DNA of 64,000 nucleotides from a marine actinobacterium PHSC20C1. GTDB lineage: Bacteria > Actinomycetota > Actinomycetes > Actinomycetales > Microbacteriaceae. Below are positions 18,230 to 27,579 of this stretch, piece after piece (position 1 is the stretch's first letter; every line of letters begins with the position of its first letter). The stretch is taken from the NCBI GenBank assembly GCA_000153145.1, contig CH672415.1:951208-1015207 (forward strand), given 5' to 3'. Both the position numbers and the translations under genes were made by a program. The notes under the pieces were generated by a model. It worked only from the letters and a program-made list of their open reading frames with translations. It ran no database searches and was not told the origin of the DNA.

Positions 18230-18403
18230 CTAGCTGTCGACGCGCTTCATGATGTGAACCGGAATGAACACTCCGAGGCACGTGACAAGCAGCCCGCCGA
18301 TGAATACGACTGACTCAAGGCCCTCAACATAGAAGGCTTCGCCCATCATGTAAATTCCGCCGACAAAGAGCGCCAATGAGATTACAAAGCCAAAGATGTT
18401 CAC
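18230..18403 (-). CDS. Small membrane protein, 57 residues
   Basis: The minus strand encodes 57 residues from a GTG: two hydrophobic helices (IFGFVISLALFVGGIYMM and VVFIGGLLVTCLGVFI) joined by a short GEAFYVEGLES loop, with a basic C-terminus (HIMKRVDS). No known domain is recognised. TAAGAT ends six bases before the start codon, with TTCGAC 18 bases further upstream, which fits a promoter giving a leaderless or nearly leaderless message. It directly precedes the esterase gene. The unbroken, clearly membrane-like frame and tight spacing support a real gene. Confidence 0.7.
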   Translation of the reverse strand: MNIFGFVISLALFVGGIYMMGEAFYVEGLESVVFIGGLLVTCLGVFIPVHIMKRVDS

Positions 18404-18606
18404 GCGACTATCTTACTCACGGCGCGCTAGGTAGTCGAAGACGCGCCCGATGACAACCGTCGTGCGTTCGCTCAACTGACCCCTTGTTACGATTCGATCG
18501 TGCCCCCTATACTGGGGCTAGCTGTTCCCCCGAACCGATCCAATGCGGCTGGATCACACGCCGCACCCGTATCGCCCCTCGCGGCAGGGCACCTTGGACG
18601 CCCCCG

Positions 18607-18792
18607 ATGTCTAATACAATCACTCAACTTCCCCCCTTCGGCTGGTACCCGGACCCCGCTGGCAGCCACATGCTGCGTTGGTGGGACGGTCAATCGTGGA
18701 CGAACCGCCTCGAAAAGCCTCGTCCTGAGATTCAGACGGCCAAGGGATTCTCGCAGCAACAGTCCACACTTTCGCGGCTTATCGCTTCTTAA
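18607..18792 (+). CDS. DUF2510-domain small protein
   Basis: A 61-residue protein consisting almost only of a DUF2510 motif (GWYPDPAGSHMLRWWDGQSW), a Trp-rich element common in actinobacterial membrane-associated proteins. The frame is open upstream to 18484, but the ATG at 18607 is placed as in other DUF2510 proteins (a few residues before the motif). There is no transmembrane helix. No strong ribosome-binding site is seen. It precedes a giant membrane protein gene by 51 bases. Confidence 0.65.
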   Translation: MSNTITQLPPFGWYPDPAGSHMLRWWDGQSWTNRLEKPRPEIQTAKGFSQQQSTLSRLIAS

Positions 18793-18843
18793 GGATTAGT
18801 CAGCGCTACTCTGGGGATTCCTCCCGAAAGGAACCCAGGGTAA

Positions 18844-21800
18844 ATGGTTGATGCACCGCGTTCCTTTATTGACCGCGTGGGCCACGTGCTCTTCCCGCGC
18901 GGGCCCAAGGACCTAACTGACGTTTCACGCTGCCCCGCCTGTTTCGTTGGACTCCCTGCCTCCTCGGTGTGCCTGAACTGCGGGCTCGACCTTAATCACC
19001 CCGACGCTCCGCTCTTGCGAGAAGAGTCATTGAACGTCGCGGCGCTGTTGGATGCCCGACTCGAACTCATTGGCAAGATCCGCTTCGAGACTGCCGCGCT
19101 CATCAATAGTGCGGTCGTCAGCTCGCCTCCCGCTGTAATTGATTCTGATGTTGATACCGGTGCCGTTGCTGATGCTGATGCTGATGCCGCTGCTGATGTC
19201 GCTGCTGATGCGGGAGCCGATGGTGCCGGCGCTGCCGACCAAGGCTCTGGCAAGGTCACGCCTACAGCTTCGCCGGCTCGCTCGCACTCGGGCATTCAGG
19301 TTCTCCTGCTCGTGGTCGGCGTTTCACTGCTCTCAGTCGGCGCAGTTTTCTTCCTCATTTATGCGTTCTTGACCTTCGGGCTCATCTGGCGCTCCGCCAT
19401 TATCGCGAGCATCACAATCGCCAGCATCGTGGCAGCGTCGAAGATGAAGCAGCGCGGGCTTTCAGCCACCGCCGAAGCACTTTCCATACTTGCAGTGGTC
19501 TTCGTCATCCTCGATATCTATGCGCTGCGCGCCAACGAACTACTAGTTATCGGCGATACGGAAGGACGAATGTACTGGGGCGGGGCGCTCCTCATTTCCT
19601 CGGTGGGATTCATGCTGTGGCACCGAGCAAGCAACCTCGTCCTCATTAACGTCGTGGGATTCCTCGTGTTCCCTCCCGCGGCCGCACTTCTCGTCGCTGG
19701 CATTGCTTCAGACCGCAATTTCGAGTCATCCACGCTCATCACCGTTGCTGCGTTCGCTGCAGCTTCGCTTATCCATCTGATCGCAACGCACGGCACCTAT
19801 AGGGCCATCGTGGAACGCGTCGTGACCGCGGGCTACGCGATGCTCGCGCTCCTCGTCGGGCTCATTAGCGGCGTTGTCGAAGGCTCATTCAGTCTCAACA
19901 ACACTGTTGGCGCGTGGATGCTCGTGCTCGCTGCCATCGCCACCGTGCACAGCTTTACGCTGCGCGGGCACGGTCCCGCTGCGGGAGTCCGCTACGCCTA
20001 TGCGTCGATAGCAGGCCTTCTCTTGGGCGCTGGGCTGTGGATCATCATCGCGCAGAGTGCATCCCCCTCCCCCGGTGCGGAGACTCCGCCGTCGCTCATC
20101 TTGGTCACTGTCGCCACTTTGGCGGTGGCAGCGCTGATCGTCGAAGCGATAGGTCACCGGCTCAGTGGCCTCGCCCATCGCGTAACTCGCTGGGCATCCG
20201 TCGGCGTCTGGGCAGTCACCGCTGCTGCCGCACTCTTCCCGCTCAGTACAGCGATAGTTCTCGCAGCTCACTACGTCGATCAGCAGCAATCCCGGCGCAG
20301 CACCCTAGGCAGTGCGACGTTCGACATCATCGAGCGAGGCTGGCCGCAACTTGCCCTGCTGTCCATCCCGCTAGCGATGGCCGTGGCCTGGGGGCTCACC
20401 GACCAACTTCGCGCCCGCATCCACCTCGTTCTCGCTAGCGCAGGGCTCGCACTCGCACTGGCTGCCCCGCTCACCGGAACACTCGCCCGCGCCACCATCG
20501 CTTGGCTTGTTTTGGCCATCGTGGCGGTCATCGTTATTGCCCTAGACAGAAAACGTCGAGGCCCTCGCCGTGTCCAACTGACCATTGCAGCAGGCGGAAT
20601 GCTCCCACTTCTCCTCGCCTACAGTTCCGGTTGGTCAAGTCACGAGACGTGGGCAGTGACGAGCCTTACGACCGCGACACTAATGATTGCCGCGCGCTAT
20701 CTTTTCAACCACGAAGTTGGTCGAGCCACGCTGCTTGGTACGGCAGCGGTAGTGCTCATCGTCGCGGCTGGCGGCGTGGGAGAACACCTTCAGTTCCTTT
20801 TCACCGAAAACCGCCCCAACCCGCTCGAATCATGGCTCACTGTCGCACTAGCCACCGTCGCAGTTCTCGCACTCTCGCTGTGGAACACGGCGCCGACACT
20901 CATTCCGGCAGAACGCCGGACCCTGTGGTGGATCGGACTCAGTGGCACAACGCTCGCCGCCGCAAATCTCTGGGTTGCATCAGTAAACGGTGCCCCCGCA
21001 GCGACAGCCCCTCTCGTGCTCAACATCCATCTCGTCAGCCTGATTGTCTCTGTCGCATCACTCGCGCTGTTGGGCCTTTCCCTCGCACGAAACGCGACGC
21101 GCGAGCGCCTCGAGCAAAGATACGTGGCCGCAGCCCTGCTTGCGCCAGCAACAGTGTGGGCGCTCGACAGTGCGAGCCGAGCAATTGGGTTCGCCGACAT
21201 CGCGATTGAGCTTGCACCCGCCACCGCATCGGTGCTCGTCGGTGCGCTCAGCATGGCGCTTCGAGTGCGAGGAAATCAGCCGCGCATCCGACGCATCAGT
21301 GAAGTCAGCGCCCTCGCCGTAGCTGGCATCGCTGCGGCGAGCGCCGCCCTCGAGCCACGCGCGAGCCATTGGCTCATCGTGTTGCTCGTCGCAATCACCC
21401 TGCTCCTCGCATCGATCTCACGAAACGGCATCTTCGGAGCCAAGTCACCTCGACGCCACCTCGTGTGGGTCGCCGTTGCCTTCGCAACCTGGGCTCTCTG
21501 GCTGCGGCTCGACCAAACACGCGTAGATGCTCTCGAGGCTTACGTTCTCCCGCTCGCCGCAGCTGTACTCGCCATTGCCGTCTTCACAGCGCGAGCCGAG
21601 CTGCGTCACTCGCGCCTCACGTCTGCACCTGCGATAGCCCTCGTCGCCCTACTCATCGCGATCCTCCCACTCTCGCTCAATGCTGCGAGCGGAAATGGCC
21701 TGCGCACTCTAGTTATCGCAGGATTGTGTGGAGCGCTCCTGCTCACCGCAAGCTTTGTCGAACCCCGCGACCGATTCGTCGACCTGTGGGGCGTAGCGAT

Positions 21801-22692
21801 CGTCGCATCCGGAGTCGGGCTCGTAGTCGCGACCGCGTCGCGCGCACTAGTACTCGCCGTTGACAACCGCAGTGCGCTGCCCGAGCTCGACTCCTGGCTT
21901 CTCGGTGCAGTCGCCGTTCTCGCACTCGCCAGCTTTGGGCTCACCGCGACGAACTTTACCCGCGATCCAGCCAACTCGAGATGGTCAGTCACGAGCGAAG
22001 CGCTGCTCGGCACCTCGATTGGGCTGCTCTATGCGGTCGAAACACTTGTACTTCTCGACGCCGGAAGCATCAACCGACCGCTCGACGGCATCCGCATCGT
22101 GCTGCTCGTGACACTCGGTGGTGCTCTACTCGTAGTTACCGCAGCACGGCCGCCCTCGCGTCCGCTCACCCACCGCATGAGTTACCTCGCGTTCGCACTC
22201 GCGAGCATTGTGGGAGCCATCGCCTACCTCGGTAATCTCATCAATCCACTCGAATGGATCACCGTGCCATTGGGAATCGCAATGCTCACTCACGGAGCTC
22301 TCCGAATGGCCCGAGAGGCTCAAGCACGAAGCTTCCCGTCACTTACACCTGGCCTGCTCGTAATTCTGGTCCCGAGTCTCATCGCAACGTTTATCGACAC
22401 CGACAGCACCGACACTCAGTGGCGAATCCTCGCCCTCGGAATAGCCGCAGTGCTCGCGATCATCGTGGGAACGTGGCTAAAGCTGCAAGCCCCGCTCATC
22501 GTCGGCGCCGTCGTGGTGCTCATTCATGCAGCACACACGTTCGCTCCGGTGCTCGTCACCTTCTACCAACTCACCGACTGGTGGGTCTGGGCCGTCGTCG
22601 GTGGTGCCATCGTGTTGTTCCTCGGCATCACCCTTGAGCGGCGCATCCGAGACCTCAAGGTATTGAATGCGCGGTTCAGTTCGCTTCGCTAG
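18844..22692 (+). CDS. Giant polytopic membrane protein with N-terminal zinc ribbon (SCO7613-like)
   Basis: A 1282-residue protein. The N-terminus has a zinc-ribbon pattern (CPAC ... CLNC, about residues 27-47). A low-complexity Asp/Ala stretch (about 100-130) follows, then very many hydrophobic helices to the end. It matches the large actinobacterial membrane proteins named after the SCO7613 C-terminal domain; their function is unknown. The Asp/Ala stretch is encoded by an imperfect GATGCTGATGCT-type repeat likely to vary in length between strains. The ATG follows AAGGAACCCAGGG. Confidence 0.85.
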   Translation: MVDAPRSFIDRVGHVLFPRGPKDLTDVSRCPACFVGLPASSVCLNCGLDLNHPDAPLLREESLNVAALLDARLELIGKIRFETAALINSAVVSSPPAVIDSDVDTGAVADADADAAADVAADAGADGAGAADQGSGKVTPTASPARSHSGIQVLLLVVGVSLLSVGAVFFLIYAFLTFGLIWRSAIIASITIASIVAASKMKQRGLSATAEALSILAVVFVILDIYALRANELLVIGDTEGRMYWGGALLISSVGFMLWHRASNLVLINVVGFLVFPPAAALLVAGIASDRNFESSTLITVAAFAAASLIHLIATHGTYRAIVERVVTAGYAMLALLVGLISGVVEGSFSLNNTVGAWMLVLAAIATVHSFTLRGHGPAAGVRYAYASIAGLLLGAGLWIIIAQSASPSPGAETPPSLILVTVATLAVAALIVEAIGHRLSGLAHRVTRWASVGVWAVTAAAALFPLSTAIVLAAHYVDQQQSRRSTLGSATFDIIERGWPQLALLSIPLAMAVAWGLTDQLRARIHLVLASAGLALALAAPLTGTLARATIAWLVLAIVAVIVIALDRKRRGPRRVQLTIAAGGMLPLLLAYSSGWSSHETWAVTSLTTATLMIAARYLFNHEVGRATLLGTAAVVLIVAAGGVGEHLQFLFTENRPNPLESWLTVALATVAVLALSLWNTAPTLIPAERRTLWWIGLSGTTLAAANLWVASVNGAPAATAPLVLNIHLVSLIVSVASLALLGLSLARNATRERLEQRYVAAALLAPATVWALDSASRAIGFADIAIELAPATASVLVGALSMALRVRGNQPRIRRISEVSALAVAGIAAASAALEPRASHWLIVLLVAITLLLASISRNGIFGAKSPRRHLVWVAVAFATWALWLRLDQTRVDALEAYVLPLAAAVLAIAVFTARAELRHSRLTSAPAIALVALLIAILPLSLNAASGNGLRTLVIAGLCGALLLTASFVEPRDRFVDLWGVAIVASGVGLVVATASRALVLAVDNRSALPELDSWLLGAVAVLALASFGLTATNFTRDPANSRWSVTSEALLGTSIGLLYAVETLVLLDAGSINRPLDGIRIVLLVTLGGALLVVTAARPPSRPLTHRMSYLAFALASIVGAIAYLGNLINPLEWITVPLGIAMLTHGALRMAREAQARSFPSLTPGLLVILVPSLIATFIDTDSTDTQWRILALGIAAVLAIIVGTWLKLQAPLIVGAVVVLIHAAHTFAPVLVTFYQLTDWWVWAVVGGAIVLFLGITLERRIRDLKVLNARFSSLR

Positions 22693-22731
22693 TCCCGCGC
22701 CAGCGGCAGCGGCAGCGGCAGCGCTACTGGA

Positions 22732-23379
22732 TCAGCGCTGCAGCCAGGTGAGCACGGCAAGCACCCGACGATGGTCGCTGCCTGAGTCCTCAAGATTGAG
22801 TTTCTGAAAGATTGACGTCACATTCTTCTCGACTGCTCCGACGCCAATGACCAGTTGTTTTGCGATCGCCGCATTTGTGCGCCCCTCGGCTACCAGAGTC
22901 ATCACTTCATGCTCGCGAGGAGTCAACGTCATCAATGGATCCTGCCGGCGGCCCACAAGCTGGGCAACGACCTCGGGATCGAGCACCGTGCTGCCCGCCG
23001 AAATCCGTTCGACAGCATCCTTCAACTCATCGAGCGAGGCAACTCGATCTTTCAGTAGATAGCCGACACCGCCACGTCCAGAGGACAGCAACTCTTGCGC
23101 GTAGACAACCTCCACATATTGCGACAACAGGAGGATTCCGACTTGGGGTCGAAGTTCACGCAAACGGATGGCCGCCCGCACCCCCTCGTCGCGAAAGGTC
23201 GGAGGCATCCGCACATCGAGTACGACCAGATCAGGCTCGCACTCATCGAGGTTGGCCAGCAGATCATCCGCGTCGCCGAACGCACCGACTACATCGAATC
23301 CCGCCTCAATGAGTACCCGCACAAGCCCTTCGCGCAGCAAGACCGAATCGTCAGCAACAGCAACACGCAAAGGGCTCAT
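22732..23379 (-). CDS. LuxR/NarL-family response regulator
   Basis: A 215-residue response regulator. The receiver domain has the acidic pair (ADDS), phospho-acceptor Asp in LVVLDVRMPP and Lys in LLKDRV. The C-terminal LuxR helix-turn-helix has LTPREHEVMTLVAEGRTNAAI. The frame extends 23 codons further upstream, but the ATG at 23379 (MSPLRVAVADD) begins right before the first strand. It lies 11 bases after the stop of the histidine kinase gene, with which it forms a two-component system. Confidence 0.95.
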   Translation of the reverse strand: MSPLRVAVADDSVLLREGLVRVLIEAGFDVVGAFGDADDLLANLDECEPDLVVLDVRMPPTFRDEGVRAAIRLRELRPQVGILLLSQYVEVVYAQELLSSGRGGVGYLLKDRVASLDELKDAVERISAGSTVLDPEVVAQLVGRRQDPLMTLTPREHEVMTLVAEGRTNAAIAKQLVIGVGAVEKNVTSIFQKLNLEDSGSDHRRVLAVLTWLQR

Positions 23380-23389
23380 GCGCTCAAGA

Positions 23390-24760
23390 CTAGAGGGCAA
23401 TCGGGGCTCGATCTGTGCTCGACTTCGGCAGCGGCAAGAACGCGGCAATCACTGTAGGACCGCCCTCAGGGCTTTCGATTTCGAGACGCCCGCCGACACC
23501 ACGTGCCCGCTCTTCGATTCCGGCGAGTCCGTGCTCCGCAGTTGCCCCTGCTCCACCACGCCCGTTGTCACTTACCTGCACAACGAACCAGTCGCGATCC
23601 TCGTTCGCGTCTACGGTCAACCGCACTGTCGCATTCGAGGCCTGCGAGTGCTTGACGACGTTTGTCACGAGCTCCGCAACCACGAAGTATGCAGCACGTT
23701 CGACTTCGCTCGGGATTACTAGGGCATCAGGCAATTCCGAGGTCAACACGGTCGGCACTGCCGAACGCGACGACACAGATTCAAGGGCAGCGACAAGTCC
23801 CCGATCAAGCAAGAGCGGCGGAGCAAAGCCGCGCGAGAGCGCCCGCAGTTCTTCCAGTGCCTCAGACGACTGCGCCTGAGCCTCTGCCAGCAATTGACGT
23901 GCCTGTTCCGGATTGGTGTCGAGTTGGCGTTCCGCCGCAGCAAGGTCCATGCGCAAACGCACAAGTCGTTGCTGAGGGCCATCGTGGATGTCGCGCTCAA
24001 GACGGCGAAGCGAGTGGCCTTCAGCCGAAAGCGCGGCTCCGCGAGATGCTTCAAGCGACTCCACTTCGCGACGGAGCCCGTCTGAACGGAACGCGGTGAG
24101 AGTACCGCGCGCGAGCCACCAGTGGGTCATTACGAGTCCACGGGTGACGATTGGCAGGGTGGCGATGAAGATGAGCCCGACCCCGAACGCGACGAAGTTA
24201 TCTGCGAGTTCAATATTCCAGTTCGACGTACCGATTCCGAACAGTCCGAAAAACCACGCGGCGAGAGACCAATCAGGTTCGCCCGTTGTTACTTCTCCTC
24301 GAATGAACCATGCGGAAACGCCCGTGAGGCCTACAACGAGCCAGACGAAGGCTATCGTCCACGTGATTATCGTGAGGATGAATCCGAGCACAGTCGTGTG
24401 GAGAAGGTAAAGCCAGTAGTGGGCGTTACCCAGAACCGCAGACAGCCAGCCGCCAAAGCCGGTGGCTGCGCGATCATCCTGCCAGTCTGGGCGTTCAAGT
24501 GGTTGTCGTCCTGTCCACTCAAGCAAGTTGACGTGAACTAAGCCGAAACCTCGCCCGACGTACAGCGCAAGAATGAGGACGAATAGCCCAATGAGGAAGA
24601 GGAAGAGAGTGCCGACTCCGGCCGCCACGAGCGAGATTGCTACCCCGAATCCCGTCATTGCAATCGGGAAACCCAGCATCAGGTAAAGGATCTCTTTTGG
24701 CGCCGTGCGCCACAGTTGCCAGTAGGGGTTGCGGTGGTGGGCTGGTGTTGTAGTAGTCAT
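23390..24760 (-). CDS. Two-component sensor histidine kinase (HisKA_3 type)
   Basis: A 456-residue membrane kinase. The N-terminal half is a membrane sensor domain with about four to six helices and no large outside loop, as in actinobacterial kinases with the putative Sensor domain. The dimerisation/phospho-acceptor helix has His in RRLERDIHDGPQQRL, and the ATPase domain has the N box (ELVTNVVKHS) and G box (VSDNGRGGAG ... HGLAGIEERA). It phosphorylates the response regulator encoded next. The signal is unknown; kinases of this build often respond to membrane state. Confidence 0.94.
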   Translation of the reverse strand: MTTTTPAHHRNPYWQLWRTAPKEILYLMLGFPIAMTGFGVAISLVAAGVGTLFLFLIGLFVLILALYVGRGFGLVHVNLLEWTGRQPLERPDWQDDRAATGFGGWLSAVLGNAHYWLYLLHTTVLGFILTIITWTIAFVWLVVGLTGVSAWFIRGEVTTGEPDWSLAAWFFGLFGIGTSNWNIELADNFVAFGVGLIFIATLPIVTRGLVMTHWWLARGTLTAFRSDGLRREVESLEASRGAALSAEGHSLRRLERDIHDGPQQRLVRLRMDLAAAERQLDTNPEQARQLLAEAQAQSSEALEELRALSRGFAPPLLLDRGLVAALESVSSRSAVPTVLTSELPDALVIPSEVERAAYFVVAELVTNVVKHSQASNATVRLTVDANEDRDWFVVQVSDNGRGGAGATAEHGLAGIEERARGVGGRLEIESPEGGPTVIAAFLPLPKSSTDRAPIAL

Positions 24761-24997
24761 AGGTCTCTCGCTTTAGTCTGGCGCATTGCTGGGGCGCGTG
24801 TTCGCCTAATTCAGGATCGCGAAAGTGGGCTCGCTCCCCCAGCGTGGTGACACACAAAACAACAGTGGGGTTAGCCCCCGAGTCTGTCTGGCGGTCTCTT
24901 CACCCCCGTTGAATGGCTGGTTAGCGTTGCCTCAGCTTGCTTGAGAAATTTTTCAACAGTCGTAGCGTTGTATCTGAAGCACAACGAAGGAGCACAA

Positions 24998-25486
24998 ATG
25001 ACCGAGATTAAAGCAGTTCCACAGACCTCAGCCGACCCTGACGTCACCTCGGGTGTTGCGCAGTTCCTGGGCCCAGTAGTCACCGACCTCACGGCCCTGT
25101 CCATTGATGGCAAGCAGGCCCACTGGCACGTACGCGGAGCCAACTTCCAGGCCGTTCATGAGCTGCTCGACGTGATCGTTGACCATGCCCGCGACTGGGC
25201 AGACACCGCCGCTGAGCGCGTCGTTGCCCTTGGACTCCCGATTGACGCCCGCACCCAGACTGTCGCAGCTAAGGCGACGACCCCGAGCATGACTGCTGGT
25301 TTTCAGCAGTCCGACGATGTCATTGCAGAAGTCATCGCCGCGATCGACGCGACTCTCGTCACCGTCCGCACGGCCGTTGATGAGCTCGGCGAGCTCGACA
25401 AGGTAAGCGAAGACGTAGCAATTGAGATCGCTCGTGGGCTTGAGAAGGACCGCTGGTTTCTCTTCGCCCATCTCGCCACCAAGTAG
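24998..25486 (+). CDS. dps: Dps-family DNA-binding ferritin-like protein
   Basis: A 162-residue protein that forms a 12-subunit shell, oxidises and stores iron and protects DNA. The Dps ferroxidase signature KQAHWHVRGANFQAVHELLD ... HARDWADTAAERV is intact. The ATG follows GAAGGAG. The open frame begins 19 codons earlier without a ribosome-binding site. A TTGAGA-N16-TAGCGT pair about 60 bases upstream could be the promoter but is weak. It is divergent from the sensor kinase gene. Confidence 0.96.
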   Translation: MTEIKAVPQTSADPDVTSGVAQFLGPVVTDLTALSIDGKQAHWHVRGANFQAVHELLDVIVDHARDWADTAAERVVALGLPIDARTQTVAAKATTPSMTAGFQQSDDVIAEVIAAIDATLVTVRTAVDELGELDKVSEDVAIEIARGLEKDRWFLFAHLATK

Positions 25487-25522
25487 CTTCTCTGGTGGTC
25501 GCTTTGCCTACGACGTGTTGTT

Positions 25523-26968
25523 CTACAACTCGTTGTGAGTGAAGCGACCATCAAGAATCGTCGCATCAACCCGCATCGACCGCAGTTCTTCACCGCTGCA
25601 GTCGAGCGGGTTTTTTCGTGTCACAACGATGTCAGCAACCTGACCGACGGCAATCGTTGACTGCGTAGACGCCTGCAAGGCTTCCGCAATAGTGATGCAC
25701 TGTTCCGGATGCCACGGCTCCCGCCCATCGCGACTGCGACTCACGGCAGAAGCGATTGTGGCCCAGGGGTCAAGTGCTGCAACGGGCGCATCGGAACCCA
25801 TCAGGAGCTCGGCACCAGCATCGAGAAGTGCACGTAGTGCGATGGTGCGGTGGGTGCGGCCAGCCCAGTAGGCGTCCGCCACATCTCGGTCATCCATGGC
25901 GTGTTCGGGTTGCACGCTTGCGGCAATTCCGAGAGCGGCGAAGCGCGGGATGTCTTCTGGGGACAGCAGCTGGGCATGCTCGATTCGGCCACGGCATCCG
26001 ACTGCTTCAAAAGCGTCGAGTGCGAGCCGGTTGGCGTCGTCACCAATCGCGTGTACTGCTGGCGACAGGCCAGCGTCGCTCGCGGTTCGAAGCCAGTCAA
26101 TAAGTTCGTCGGTTGGGATGTTCAGCATTCCCCGGTTTTCGCCGTCGCCGGGGTATGACTCCATGCAGTACGCGGTCCGAGTGTTGAGTGACCCGTCGGT
26201 GATGACCTTGAACGGCCCGACTTCAAGCAAGGGGGCCAGCTGCTGGCCGGTCGTGAGCCCTTCCGAAATCGCCCGTTCCAAGAATCTCGGGTAAACCCCA
26301 ACGCGTACGCGGAAGAGATCGAATCCTTCCAGCATGCGGCGGTGCCAATTTTCGAACTCCCACGTCATCTCGAGGTCGACGATGCCGACTACTCCTCGCG
26401 ATGCGGCTTCTTGCGCGCTGTCGCGAATCCAGACATCGAGAATCTCGGGTTCGACTCTACTGAGCGCGCTTCCCACCGCGAACGCTTCTTCTTCACGAAG
26501 AAATCCGGTTGGATGCTCGTAGAAGCCGAACCGTTCGAGTGCGAGGCTATTGAGCCAGCAGGAGTGCAAGTCGCCGCTGACAAGCACGACAGCAATCTCA
26601 GAGACTGCAGAATCGAGCAGCGCGCGTGTGGGCTGGTCTGGCCACAGTGCATCCCGAAATCCTTGGCCGACGATGATCCCATCGGAGTGCGGAAGCACGG
26701 AGGTGGCGAGGGTGACGGCAACTTCTGTAGCGGAGGTGGTGTGGCTGAGGTCGAGTCGCTGCGATTGCTGCGCCCACATGCTCGAGTGCACGTGCTGATC
26801 CCACAGCCCCGGCATGATCCAGCGACCGTCGAGGTCGACCGTGCTGTCGTGGGTGCCTGCCGCCGAAGTGTCGTGAGGCTCGATTGCGGCGATCTTTCCC
26901 TCGGTGAGGGTCACGTCTACTCGACGTGTTGCATCGTCTCCAACGATGCGGGCGTTACTCAGTTTCAC
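25523..26968 (-). CDS. Amidohydrolase family protein (YtcJ-like, amidohydrolase 3)
   Basis: A 481-residue metal-dependent hydrolase. The small beta domain at the N-terminus leads into the barrel with the first metal ligands in DQHVHS. Later ligands are in HAIGDDANRLALDAFE and GRIEHAQLL, and the metal-binding Asp is in LLMGSDAPVAALDPW. The layout matches YtcJ-like exoenzymes with uncertain substrates. Its GTG start overlaps the PaiB-like gene by 14 bases, so they form an operon. The substrate is not predictable. Confidence 0.88.
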   Translation of the reverse strand: MKLSNARIVGDDATRRVDVTLTEGKIAAIEPHDTSAAGTHDSTVDLDGRWIMPGLWDQHVHSSMWAQQSQRLDLSHTTSATEVAVTLATSVLPHSDGIIVGQGFRDALWPDQPTRALLDSAVSEIAVVLVSGDLHSCWLNSLALERFGFYEHPTGFLREEEAFAVGSALSRVEPEILDVWIRDSAQEAASRGVVGIVDLEMTWEFENWHRRMLEGFDLFRVRVGVYPRFLERAISEGLTTGQQLAPLLEVGPFKVITDGSLNTRTAYCMESYPGDGENRGMLNIPTDELIDWLRTASDAGLSPAVHAIGDDANRLALDAFEAVGCRGRIEHAQLLSPEDIPRFAALGIAASVQPEHAMDDRDVADAYWAGRTHRTIALRALLDAGAELLMGSDAPVAALDPWATIASAVSRSRDGREPWHPEQCITIAEALQASTQSTIAVGQVADIVVTRKNPLDCSGEELRSMRVDATILDGRFTHNEL

Positions 26969-27578
26969 TCGGTCGTGCCCTTGTCATTTCTGCGGCCAGT
27001 TCTGGGCTAGCGTACGTGCCATTTGAGCTGAGTTCATCCACGATGTGCTGGCGCACTTCTGGCTTCTTGTTTTGGCTCATCTTCATGCGGGCATCGAAGC
27101 GATTGATGACGATGCGGAGGCCGACGGTTCCTTTGGCGGTGCGGCGAGCGCCGGCTTCGTCGTCGCTGAGGCTCACGGGATGCTCGACGTGGTGTTCGAA
27201 GTGGTCGACGAGTTCGCTCAGTACCCGAAAGTTTTCTTCTTCACTGAGAATCTCGGGGGTGCCGTAAAGGTGGGCGGTGGCGTGATTCCAGGTGGGGATG
27301 TCGTCGCCTTCGGGATACCAGCTCGACGAGATATAGCCGTGCGGCCCTTGGATGATGATGAGCACTTCGTGCTGCCCGAGTTCGTGCAGCACGTCGTCGG
27401 GGCGTCCGAAGTGAGTGACGAGACTGATCTGGTCTCCGCTCTCTTCTAGCATCACCGGGTAGTGCGAGGCAATCATTCCGTTTGAGGTTGGCGACACGAT
27501 CGTTGCCCAGGGGTGCTCGCTGATGAGGCGACGCACTTCCTGAGGATCGGAAATGATGTAGGTGGGGGTATGTCGCAT
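26955..27578 (-). CDS. PaiB-like FMN-binding protein
   Basis: A 207-residue protein of the PaiB / FMN-binding split-barrel family, with the conserved ASHYPVMLEE, GHYI-like GPHGYISSSWY and WNHATAHLYG blocks. PaiB was named as a negative regulator in Bacillus, but many relatives probably act as flavin-dependent enzymes. GGGAGG precedes the ATG. It lies between a DNA glycosylase gene (one base upstream) and an amidohydrolase gene (overlapping). Confidence 0.9.
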   Translation of the reverse strand: MRHTPTYIISDPQEVRRLISEHPWATIVSPTSNGMIASHYPVMLEESGDQISLVTHFGRPDDVLHELGQHEVLIIIQGPHGYISSSWYPEGDDIPTWNHATAHLYGTPEILSEEENFRVLSELVDHFEHHVEHPVSLSDDEAGARRTAKGTVGLRIVINRFDARMKMSQNKKPEVRQHIVDELSSNGTYASPELAAEMTRARPSETE

Positions 27579-27579
27579 G

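Noticed and set aside
22700-22725. GGCAGC tandem repeat after the giant membrane protein gene
   Set aside because: Only about four short units without spacers; not a CRISPR array or obvious regulatory element.
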